Shown: positions 55,836 to 64,000 of the stretch, piece after piece
How the letters are laid out: each line of letters begins with the position of its first letter
How positions within the stretch are numbered: the stretch's first letter is position 1
Assembly (NCBI RefSeq): GCF_000428065.1
Contig: NZ_ATZF01000015.1
Coordinates: 52,550-116,549 of the forward strand
DNA length: 64,000 bases
Source of the DNA: Shimazuella kribbensis DSM 45090
GTDB taxonomy: Bacteria; Bacillota; Bacilli; Thermoactinomycetales; Thermoactinomycetaceae
Reading direction: 5' to 3'
Notes under the pieces: generated by a model
Told to the model about the DNA's origin: nothing
Seen by the model: the letters and a program-made list of their open reading frames with translations, nothing else
Databases searched by the model: none
Program-made: the position numbers and the translations under genes

Positions 55836-55881
55836 TTATCCACAATTATTCACAAGTTATACACAGATAAACTGTGGATAA
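55836..55881. promoter_or_regulatory. DnaA-box cluster between yaaC and guaB
   Basis: TTATCCACA at 55836, TTATTCACA at 55848, TTATACACA at 55857 and TGTGGATAA at 55873: two perfect boxes and two one-mismatch boxes within 46 bases, in the divergent promoter region. DnaA may regulate yaaC and/or guaB or be titrated here. Confidence 0.8.
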
Positions 55882-55939
55882 CCTCAAAAAAATAGTAATT
55901 TATTCGACAATAGCGGTTTTCTTGATTCGCTTTTTTTAA

Positions 55940-57454
<1,515 letters not shown>

Positions 57455-57610
57455 TCAACTATTCACCATTAAAATGGTGAGCTTGTAACGATCCAGTCAT
57501 GCAACCGTCTTTCGACTCTAACCTTGAATGGATGTTACATCAGGGCAACGCTGACATTCCTCTACACGAATGAATTGGCGAGTCTCCTGTCGGCAATCTA
57601 ATGAAATCCA
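57455..57610. other. guaB-dacA intergenic region with hairpins
   Basis: A hairpin CACCATT/AATGGTG at about 57467-57481 may terminate guaB. The next 120 bases are GC-richer than normal intergenic DNA here and contain a 24-codon frame without a ribosome binding site. Identity unknown. Confidence 0.45.
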
Positions 57611-57638
57611 AGCGTCCTTTCACAGGACGCTATTTTTC
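57611..57638 (+). terminator. Terminator upstream of dacA
   Basis: AGCGTCC at 57611-57617 pairs with GGACGCT at 57625-57631, loop TTTCACA, then ATTTTTC. Confidence 0.88.
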
Positions 57639-57722
57639 TTTTTTATTAGCATAATAGGGCTTGTCATAACAGAATCTACATGTGAAAATGAGTAAGATTG
57701 AGCTGTGAAGGAGTAAAACAAA

Positions 57723-58946
57723 ATGCGTAAATTGACCGTGTTTTTATTCTGTATTATCAGTCTATTCGTTGTAGCAAAACCCTCTTTTGCTGAAGAACTT
57801 CCAGAAATAAATGCGAAATCTTATATTGTAGTAGACACCGTTTCTGGAGAGATACTGGCATCTAAAAATGCGAATGAATCCAGACCACCTGCTAGTATGA
57901 CGAAGATGATGAGTGCAATTATTATTTTTGACGAGATAAAGCAAGGCAATCTCAAATGGGGAGATGAAGTAACAGTCAGCAATCGTGCAGCTGGTGTAAA
58001 TGAAGCAGAGATTCGACTTGTGCCTAGTGAAAAACAAACAGTCAAGGAATTGTTCACTGCTCTATTCGTTCAATCAGCAAATGATGCTACTGTTGCATTA
58101 GCGGAGCATATAGGTGGTTCGGAAGAAGGATTTGTCGAAAAGATGAATCAAAAGGCTTCTGAAATCGGCTTAACCCAAACCCATTTTCAAAATAGTACTG
58201 GACTAAACACAGAATCGTATCCAGATCCCCCCAGTACAAGTAAAGTTGGAGAGCATGAGATGTCTGCATACGATACTTCTATCGTTGCACGCTACTTGCT
58301 AAAAAATTACCCAGAAGCTTTAGAATATACGAGTATCCCAACCTATACCTTTCATCCAAACAAACCGAATCAACAAAAAGTTAACAATTGGGATTTAATG
58401 CTCCCATCCCTCAAATTTTACTACGAAGGGGTAGATGGTTTAAAAACAGGGCACACCAATGCAGCAGGGTATTGTTTCACAAGTACAGCAAACCGCAATG
58501 GGATGCGTGTAGTATCCGTTGTAATGGGTACAAACTCTAAGGAAGCACGTTTTTTGGAAACAAAAAAGTTATTAGACTATACATATGACAATTTCGAATT
58601 GGCAACAGCTATTACGAAAGGGAAAGTAATTCCCGGTCATAATCGCTTCACACTTCCTAATGGAGTAGAGCGGACTGTTCCAGTTGCTCCAGATTCCTCT
58701 TTGCAACTAGCCCAAAAGAAGCATGACAAGCAGGCTTATACGTATAAAGTGGTGTTAAAAAAAGGGATACAAGCACCTATAGCCAAAGGAACAGTCATTG
58801 GAGAGGTATCTATCCTGTATCAAGGAAAATCAATACCTGGAGTATCCTCTGTCCCTCTCGTAACACAACAAGCAGTAGAGCGAGCTGGTGACATACGTTT
58901 ATTCTTTCGTAAAATGTGGGATGGAGTAAATTCTTGGATAAACTAA
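57723..58946 (+). CDS. dacA: D-alanyl-D-alanine carboxypeptidase (PBP5-type)
   Basis: A 407-residue low-molecular-weight PBP. Signal peptide of about 23 residues (ending KPSFA). The catalytic motifs are S58-M-T-K61, S118-A-N120 and K241-T-G. The C-terminal PBP5 domain ends with an amphipathic helix (FFRKMWDGVNSWIN) that anchors it to the membrane. It trims the terminal D-Ala of peptidoglycan pentapeptides. Located between guaB and pdxS as in B. subtilis. GAAGGAG precedes the ATG. Confidence 0.97.
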   Translation: MRKLTVFLFCIISLFVVAKPSFAEELPEINAKSYIVVDTVSGEILASKNANESRPPASMTKMMSAIIIFDEIKQGNLKWGDEVTVSNRAAGVNEAEIRLVPSEKQTVKELFTALFVQSANDATVALAEHIGGSEEGFVEKMNQKASEIGLTQTHFQNSTGLNTESYPDPPSTSKVGEHEMSAYDTSIVARYLLKNYPEALEYTSIPTYTFHPNKPNQQKVNNWDLMLPSLKFYYEGVDGLKTGHTNAAGYCFTSTANRNGMRVVSVVMGTNSKEARFLETKKLLDYTYDNFELATAITKGKVIPGHNRFTLPNGVERTVPVAPDSSLQLAQKKHDKQAYTYKVVLKKGIQAPIAKGTVIGEVSILYQGKSIPGVSSVPLVTQQAVERAGDIRLFFRKMWDGVNSWIN

Positions 58947-58989
58947 GGTTATATTACCTTTCCTTTTGACATTTCATATGACAAAAGCC

Positions 58990-59240
58990 ATTGAATTCTC
59001 AGGTCATTTTTCTGTTTCAGACAATGCCTGAGTTAAGGGGAGTGTCATCACCCCATCCCATGCAGTTAGAAATGTACCCACATGGGCAGAACGCCTATCA
59101 CCAGCGTTCTAGTTCTTTATGACCTCTAATGATTTTACACGGTGGGAGAAGTTCTTTGCCGCCGAAACCCAATACCATTACATTTTCATAGAACAAACCT
59201 ACTACCAGTAGGACGATCACCGATCATGTGTTCTGATATA
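58990..59240 (-). other. Structured or decayed sequence between dacA and pdxS
   Basis: Four successive hairpins are readable at 58998-59112: CTCAGG/CCTGAG, GGGG-GTG/CAC-CCC, CCCATG/CATGGG and AGAACGC/GCGTTCT. On the minus strand a broken coding-like trace is visible (RGHKELERW, then after a frame change NAGDRRSAHVGTF and TAWDGVMTLPL). This suggests either a structured RNA or a decayed mobile-element gene. No intact gene is present in the 477-base gap. Confidence 0.4.
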
Positions 59241-59423
59241 AGAAACAATGGCTACATTTGCAACCCTTTTTTTGGAATTTTGAGTACGATCTTTTTCCTT
59301 GCGACAAAAAAAGTAGACTTTCGTTATCAAAGTTGTAAATTTACATCTATTCCATTACAATGTTATTGGCTAAAGGACTAAACAATGAAATTGTATTTAT
59401 ACATGATCTAGGAGGATTATAGG

Positions 59424-60308
59424 ATGGCACAAACAGGAACGGACCGTGTAAAACGCGGAATGGCAGAAATGCAAAAAGGCGGCGTCATCATGGACGTTGT
59501 AAATGCTGAACAAGCAAAAATTGCAGAAGAGGCTGGTGCAGTTGCTGTAATGGCTCTGGAACGAGTCCCTTCAGATATTCGTGCTGCGGGTGGCGTCGCT
59601 AGAATGGCAGATCTCACCATTGTAGAGGAAGTTTTAAAAACAGTATCCATCCCGGTGATGGCTAAAGCACGAATTGGTCATTTTGTTGAGGCGCGTTTAT
59701 TAGAATCAATGGGTGTAGATTATATTGATGAAAGTGAAGTTTTAACTCCAGCTGATGAAGTCTATCATATTGACAAATCTACGTTCACGGTTCCTTTTGT
59801 TTGTGGTGCTCGTAACTTAGGAGAAGCACTTCGACGTGTAGGAGAAGGAGCATCTATGCTTCGTACCAAAGGAGAGCCTGGAACAGGTAATATTGTCGAA
59901 GCTGTTCGTCACATGCGCATGATGCAAAGTCAGATTCGTAAAGTAACTGGTATGTCTCGTGATGAATTGATGACCGAAGCGAAAGAGCTAGGAGCACCAT
60001 TTGAATTGTTATTACAAATCCATGAAACAGGTAAATTACCAGTTGTAAACTTTGCAGCCGGTGGAGTTGCTACCCCTGCAGATGCAGCATTGATGATGCA
60101 CTTGGGTTCTGATGGCGTATTTGTAGGTTCTGGTATCTTTAAATCCTCCAATCCAGCTAAATTTGCCAAAGCAATTGTACAAGCTACTACACACTTTGAA
60201 GATTATGCACTAATAGCTGAGCTGTCCAAAGATTTAGGAAGCCCTATGACTGGGATTGAAATTTCTAAGTTGGCAGCACATGAACGGATGCAAGAGCGTG
60301 GCTGGTAA
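59424..60308 (+). CDS. pdxS: PdxS, pyridoxal 5'-phosphate synthase synthase subunit
   Basis: A 294-residue PdxS/Pdx1 of normal length. It builds PLP from ribose-5-phosphate, glyceraldehyde-3-phosphate and ammonia. Visible: [42 protein letters not shown], the active Lys in [12 protein letters not shown], and [20 protein letters not shown]. Strong TAGGAGG site. Operon with pdxT, which starts 11 bases before the pdxS stop. Confidence 0.98.
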   Translation: MAQTGTDRVKRGMAEMQKGGVIMDVVNAEQAKIAEEAGAVAVMALERVPSDIRAAGGVARMADLTIVEEVLKTVSIPVMAKARIGHFVEARLLESMGVDYIDESEVLTPADEVYHIDKSTFTVPFVCGARNLGEALRRVGEGASMLRTKGEPGTGNIVEAVRHMRMMQSQIRKVTGMSRDELMTEAKELGAPFELLLQIHETGKLPVVNFAAGGVATPADAALMMHLGSDGVFVGSGIFKSSNPAKFAKAIVQATTHFEDYALIAELSKDLGSPMTGIEISKLAAHERMQERGW

Positions 60309-60894
60309 AACGAAAGTAGGCGTTCTGGCACTTCAAGGAGCCGTTCGTGAGCATATGCAGATCATGGAGCAGCTAGGTGTAGAACCAATCGCAGTAAAAA
60401 CAAAAGAACAGCTTGAGGGAATTAGTGGTTTGATTATACCTGGTGGAGAATCTACTGCTATTGGAAAATTACTAAGACAATATGACCTTCGAGGGCCTAT
60501 CTTAGATCTGCATGCAGAAGGAAAACCGATAATGGGTACTTGCGCTGGGCTCATTCTAATTGCAAAACACATTCAAGAAAATGATGAGGCCCATTTACCC
60601 CTTTTGGATGTAACTGTTCAGCGGAATGCGTTTGGTCGCCAAGTAGATAGTTTTGAGGCAGATTTACCAATTAAAGGTGTAGCGGAAGATTTCCAAGCAG
60701 TATTTATTCGCGCTCCATTGATTACTAGAGTAGGAGAAGAAGTAGAAGTTCTTTCCACTGTACGTGATCAAGTAGTAGCTGTGAAGCAAAACAATCTGTT
60801 AGGAATATCTTTCCATCCAGAGTTGACAGAGGACACTCGTTTTCATGCTTATTTTTTGCATATGGTGCAAGATAAGATTGAAAAACAACCATAA
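60298..60894 (+). CDS. pdxT: PdxT, glutaminase subunit of PLP synthase
   Basis: A 198-residue class I glutaminase giving ammonia to PdxS. The triad is C82 (GTCAGL), H173 and E175 (FHPELTED), with GGES at about 49-52 and [15 protein letters not shown] at the start. GTG 60298 is chosen to give the usual start; its ribosome binding site (CAAGAG) is weak, consistent with coupling to pdxS. Longer in-frame starts would extend well into pdxS. Confidence 0.95.
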   Translation: MAGKTKVGVLALQGAVREHMQIMEQLGVEPIAVKTKEQLEGISGLIIPGGESTAIGKLLRQYDLRGPILDLHAEGKPIMGTCAGLILIAKHIQENDEAHLPLLDVTVQRNAFGRQVDSFEADLPIKGVAEDFQAVFIRAPLITRVGEEVEVLSTVRDQVVAVKQNNLLGISFHPELTEDTRFHAYFLHMVQDKIEKQP

Positions 60895-60907
60895 GATTTT
60901 GTATAAT
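60878..60907 (+). promoter_or_regulatory. Promoter of the serS T-box transcript
   Basis: TTGAAA at 60878-60883, an 18-base spacer and TATAAT at 60902-60907, overlapping the pdxT stop region. Confidence 0.7.
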
Positions 60908-60934
60908 GAGCGATAATAAGAAGATGGATTGCAA

Positions 60935-61145
60935 TGAAGAGAAAAGTATCTAGACAATTCTTTGCAGAGAGACGATGGTTGGTGAAAATCGTTAAGAATT
61001 GTTTTGAGAATTCCACCTCTGAGCTAATCACGGCAGCGTTCCGTTATCTACGCATCGAGTGGACTGTTTGATTTTTTAGGATGGCAGTCAACAAGGGTGG
61101 CAACGCGGAACTTCCGTCCCTTAGGGATGGGGTTCCTATTTTATT
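60935..61145 (+). promoter_or_regulatory. T-box leader of serS
   Basis: The T-box sequence AGGGTGGCAACGCGG is at 61094-61108, followed by the terminator hairpin (CCGTCCC/GGGATGG within GGAAC/GGTTCC, then TATTTT). Upstream, the AGAGA/GATGGTTGGTG elements of Stem I are visible at about 60966-60983. Serine codons TCC (61012) and TCT (61018) are candidates for the specifier. Uncharged tRNA-Ser should promote readthrough into serS. Confidence 0.92.
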
Positions 61146-61160
61146 TGAGGAGGATTTTCT

Positions 61161-62435
61161 ATGCTAGATATCAAACTGTTGCGCAGTAATTTTGAGGAAG
61201 TAAAGGCGAAACTTGCTTCACGCAACGAAGATATCAGTGGACTCGATTCGTTTGAACAAATAGATGGTAGACGGAGAGAAGCAATCACCAAAAGTGAAAA
61301 ACTTAAAAGTGAACGAAACCAAGTTAGCCAAGAAGTTGCTCGTAAAAAGAAAGCAAAAGAAGACGCAGAGCAATTGATCCTTAATATGCGTCAAGTAGGG
61401 GAACAAATCAAAGAATTGGATGAAGAGATTCGTCAGTTAGATGAACAACTTTCGCACATCTTACTTTCCCTACCGAATATCCCTCATGAGTCCACACCAA
61501 TAGGCACAACAGAGGAAGAAAACATCCCTGTACGACACTGGGGAGATATCCCATCGTTTTCATTTGAGCCAATAGCTCATTGGGATTTAGCACAGAATCT
61601 AAAGTTATTAGATTTTGAACGAGCAAGCAAAGTCACAGGTTCACGATTTGTTTTCTACACAGGTTTAGGTGCCCGTCTGGAAAGAGCTTTGATGAATTTT
61701 ATGTTAGATCTGCATACCTCCGAACATGGTTATCGAGAAATGATTCCTCCTTATATTGTAAATAGTCAAAGCATGACTGGCACTGGCCAACTTCCTAAAT
61801 TTGCAGAAGATGCGTTTGCCATTTCCAATACAAATGGATACTATTTGATTCCAACTTCAGAAGTATCTGTAACCAATTTTCATCAAGGGGAAATCTTATC
61901 TGAGCAAGAATTACCTATTTATTATGCAGCATACAGTGCCTGTTTTCGTTCGGAAGCTGGGTCGGCCGGCCGCGACACAAGAGGATTAATTCGTCAACAT
62001 CAGTTCAATAAAGTAGAACTTGTGAAATTTGTAAAACCTGAGGATTCTTACAATGAATTAGAAAAACTTGTTGGGAACGCAGAGAAAGTTTTACAACTCT
62101 TAGAGTTACCTTATCGTGTTCTCTCCATGTGTACAGGTGACCTTGGGTTTACAGCTGCGAAAAAGTACGATCTAGAAGTATGGCTTCCAAGCTCTAATGC
62201 TTACCGCGAAATTTCCTCTTGTAGTAACTTTGAAGACTTTCAAACTAGACGTGCAAATATTCGTTTTCGAAGAAGCGCCAAAGATAAACCTGAATTTATT
62301 CATACACTAAATGGTTCAGGATTGGCGATCGGGAGAACCGTAGCAGCTATTTTAGAAAATGGACAACAAGAAGATGGAAGTATACAAATACCAAACGTAC
62401 TAGTACCTTACATGGGAAAAGAGATTATCAAATAA
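61161..62435 (+). CDS. serS: Seryl-tRNA synthetase
   Basis: A 424-residue class II synthetase: N-terminal coiled-coil arm (about residues 25-100) that binds the long variable arm of tRNA-Ser, motif 2 [26 protein letters not shown] and motif 3 [17 protein letters not shown]. Normal length. GAGGAGG precedes the ATG. Controlled by the T-box upstream. Confidence 0.98.
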   Translation: MLDIKLLRSNFEEVKAKLASRNEDISGLDSFEQIDGRRREAITKSEKLKSERNQVSQEVARKKKAKEDAEQLILNMRQVGEQIKELDEEIRQLDEQLSHILLSLPNIPHESTPIGTTEEENIPVRHWGDIPSFSFEPIAHWDLAQNLKLLDFERASKVTGSRFVFYTGLGARLERALMNFMLDLHTSEHGYREMIPPYIVNSQSMTGTGQLPKFAEDAFAISNTNGYYLIPTSEVSVTNFHQGEILSEQELPIYYAAYSACFRSEAGSAGRDTRGLIRQHQFNKVELVKFVKPEDSYNELEKLVGNAEKVLQLLELPYRVLSMCTGDLGFTAAKKYDLEVWLPSSNAYREISSCSNFEDFQTRRANIRFRRSAKDKPEFIHTLNGSGLAIGRTVAAILENGQQEDGSIQIPNVLVPYMGKEIIK

Positions 62436-62452
62436 TCCTAAGTTTTAAATTA

Positions 62453-62486
62453 GGCTTTTGTTCAATAAAAGAACAAAGGCTTTTAT
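62453..62486 (+). terminator. Terminator after serS
   Basis: GCTTTTGTTC at 62454-62463 pairs with GAACAAAGGC at 62471-62480 (imperfect), followed by TTTTATTTATTTTT. Confidence 0.75.
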
Positions 62487-62651
62487 TTATTTTTAAAAAA
62501 TGAATAACAGAACTGATGAACAAACAGTTCATAAATGAAAGAATATGATTTGCAATAAAGGTAGAAATGTAGAAAAATAAATGTACCTTAGTAGAAAAAT
62601 GTGGTAATATGTATGAAATTGCAATGCTTTCAACTTGAGGAGGAATTCATA

Positions 62652-63011
62652 GTGAATGAAAAATTTTTAATCGTCATTCAAGCAGGACAACAAGATGTTG
62701 GAAGAGCATTTCATGGATTAACATACGGGCAAGAGCTCTATGATGAAGGTTATGAAGTAAAAATATATTTTGATGGCATGGGAACCCAATGGATTAAAGC
62801 ATTTGATGATCCATCTCATATTTTCCATTCCGTATTTAAAGAAGTACAAAAATTGGGAATTATACAAGGTGCATGTGGATATTGCACAAGTTTCTTTGAC
62901 ATTGAAGAAGAAGTAAACACGGCTGGAGTCTATATCGTAGGCGGAGCGAAAGATGGACATTTTAGCTTTGTAGAACATATAAAAGAAGGATATACTCCTA
63001 TCATTATGTAA
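62652..63011 (+). CDS. DsrE-family-like protein
   Basis: A 119-residue protein with the DsrE/F alpha/beta pattern: KFLIVIQAGQQDVGRAFHGLTYGQEL, VKIYFDGMGTQWIKAF, and GACGYCTSFFDIEEEV with two Cys two residues apart, then GVYIVGGAKDGHFSFVEHIKEGY. DsrE-like proteins often handle sulfur on cysteines, but a role here is unproven. GTG 62652 follows GAGGAGG by eight bases; an in-frame ATG further up lacks a site. It is monocistronic with a terminator downstream. Confidence 0.8.
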   Translation: MNEKFLIVIQAGQQDVGRAFHGLTYGQELYDEGYEVKIYFDGMGTQWIKAFDDPSHIFHSVFKEVQKLGIIQGACGYCTSFFDIEEEVNTAGVYIVGGAKDGHFSFVEHIKEGYTPIIM

Positions 63012-63174
63012 ATAGTATTTATTTGCATTATGAATAAAATGACATTTATGGGAATGTAAGCGTAATCTATTTGTGGTATCATCATTCATACTTCGGATGA
63101 ATTTTCGTTTACAAGCTGACTCCATATAAATAAAGGCTCTATGAATCATTACATTTTGAGTCTAAGAGCATGGG

Positions 63175-63212
63175 AAATCCGCTGAAATGTAAATAATTCA
63201 GCGGATTTTTTC
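63175..63212 (+). terminator. Terminator downstream of the DsrE-like gene
   Basis: AAATCCGCTGAA at 63175-63186 pairs perfectly with TTCAGCGGATTT at 63197-63208, then TTTT. Confidence 0.92.
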
Positions 63213-63422
63213 CTATTTATGTGAACAGAATAAATGATCGAGTCCGAACAACAGCTGGAATTCAAATTCAGAGAGTAAACATCACCTGACATTACTCTTG
63301 ACATTTAATAAAATTGCAGTTAGAATATCTGAGTATGTATTTTGAAGTTCAATTCTTAACAACCAATTGAACTTACGGTTTGTAATCAATAAAATATTGT
63401 ATTCGTTCCGTTTTTATCATAC

Positions 63423-63512
<90 letters not shown>

Positions 63513-63518
63513 ATAATC

Positions 63519-63563
63519 AAAAGGTTACTCAACAATCACGATGAAGTTGAGTAACCTTTTTTG
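63519..63563 (+). terminator. Terminator of the tRNA-Ser gene
   Basis: AAGGTTACTCAAC at 63521-63533 pairs perfectly with GTTGAGTAACCTT at 63546-63558, followed by TTTT. Confidence 0.95.
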
Positions 63564-63629
63564 TAATAGTTCTTTTAAAACGAGAAGCATTTTCCAGATG
63601 TCCTCTGAGGAATCTTTCATGCTCCTGAT

Positions 63630-63760
63630 GACTGAAGAGATGGAAGGGATTCCATCTCAGCTCTATCAATATTTATCATTTTAGGCGAAAAGACTCCTTC
63701 CTCAAGGAGCGAATTGAGTAGGGAGGAGATGAATCGTCCTCTTGCTTGTCTTCTGAAAGT
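63630..63760. repeat. Hairpin-rich region, probable left end of a TnpB element
   Basis: Three short hairpins precede the TnpB-like gene: GAGATGGAA/TTCCATCTC (loop GGGA) near 63637, CTCCTT/AAGGAG near 63691 and GAGGA/TCCTC near 63724-63742. IS200/IS605-type elements have such subterminal palindromes, but I cannot place the exact element end. Confidence 0.5.
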
Positions 63761-63815
63761 GTTGAAACGTATGTTCTTTTTTTGGTAAAATATTCATAGA
63801 AAAGAGGTGAATTCC

Positions 63816-64000
63816 ATGCCGACTATTACAATTAAAATACCTTTGTTTGAGCCTGCAAAAATAAAAATGGTAATGTACGAAACGATGCAACAATGTTTTT
63901 CAGAAGCTTGCAACCAAGCCATTCAACTGAAAAAAGAAAATGAAAAGCTAACGAAATCGGATATCGATAAACGATTGGCTCATTTTGAGTTGCCTTCGAC
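63816..64000 (+). CDS. TnpB-like (IS605 OrfB family) protein, N-terminal part
   Basis: The first 61 residues of a protein running off the window: MPTITIKIPLFEPAKIKMVMYETMQQCFSEACNQAI and QLKKENEKLTKSDIDKRLAHFELPS. A short beta strand, then helices with FSEACNQAI, resembles the N-terminus of TnpB-like RNA-guided nucleases of IS605/IS1341 elements. AAGAGGTGA precedes the ATG. The RuvC domain lies outside, so the call rests on the N-terminus and the hairpins upstream. No tnpA transposase gene is seen on this side. Confidence 0.65.
   Translation, partial: MPTITIKIPLFEPAKIKMVMYETMQQCFSEACNQAIQLKKENEKLTKSDIDKRLAHFELPS

Noticed and set aside
59142..59381. A 79-codon plus-strand frame upstream of pdxS
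   Set aside because: No ribosome binding site and low-quality sequence; the minus strand carries the more coding-like, though broken, trace.

Overview
The window is a low-GC Gram-positive chromosome segment centred on the replication origin. The order rpmH-rnpA-(oriC)-dnaA-dnaN-yaaA-recF-remB-gyrB-gyrA, flanked by noc-parA-parB on one side and guaB-dacA-pdxST-serS on the other, is the classical Bacillales origin layout. YyaC, a lipoprotein YidC/SpoIIIJ, RemB and Noc point to an endospore former. Details such as a chromosomal ParM-like actin and no jag next to yidC suggest a lineage away from Bacillus proper, possibly Thermoactinomycetaceae, but the family is an inference.

Left arm, 1-10.4 kb: the end of walK, then walH, walI, walJ, htrA, a CxxH/CxxC zinc protein and rlmH, all reading toward the origin, so the block is inverted relative to B. 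subtilis. Between htrA and the CxxH gene sits a compact ECF42-type sigma factor locus of six genes in three transcription units. Each unit is preceded by the same promoter motif, TGTCGA-N17-CGT(C/T)GT. 10.4-18.3 kb: a small gene, a strong candidate structured RNA gene with its own promoter and terminator, and a CsoR copper/thiol cluster (csoR, siroheme-reductase-like protein, His-rich lipoprotein, two CopZ-like proteins, DHA2 efflux pump, glutaredoxin, copA). CsoR-type CCCTA-rich operators lie in front of the transcription units.

18.7-33.9 kb: a small secreted protein, then minus-strand core genes purA, dnaB, rplI, gdpP, mazG-like, rpsR, ssb, rpsF, ychF, DUF951, parB, parA and noc, with yyaC and a P-loop kinase on the plus strand. 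Downstream of ychF are two diverged tandem units of about 0.87 kb. Each carries a decayed copy of the ychF 3' end and GC-rich small ORFs of one unrecognised protein family. 34.3-38 kb: a ParM/StbA-like actin and a very acidic repeat protein, adjacent to a parS site.

38-54 kb: rsmG, mnmG, mnmE, yidC, yidD, rnpA, rpmH (minus), then a bipartite oriC. One part, upstream of dnaA, is a dense DnaA-box array with a perfect 50-bp direct repeat. The other, downstream of dnaA, has DnaA boxes followed by DnaA-trios and an AT-rich unwinding element. dnaA through gyrA follow on the plus strand. 54-64 kb: a GC-rich orphan ORF, yaaC, a DnaA-box cluster between yaaC and guaB, guaB, dacA, pdxS-pdxT, a T-box-controlled serS, a DsrE-like protein, tRNA-Ser(TGA), and the start of a TnpB-like gene that runs off the window.

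Genes mostly point away from oriC (about 44-46.4 kb), as expected for leading-strand bias. The exceptions are the inverted wal-rlmH block, the ECF42 locus and a few single genes. The most unusual items are the ECF42 regulon with three matching promoters, the amplified units at the ychF 3' end, the candidate structured RNA at 10.7-11.0 kb, and the ParM-like/acidic-repeat pair beside the origin.
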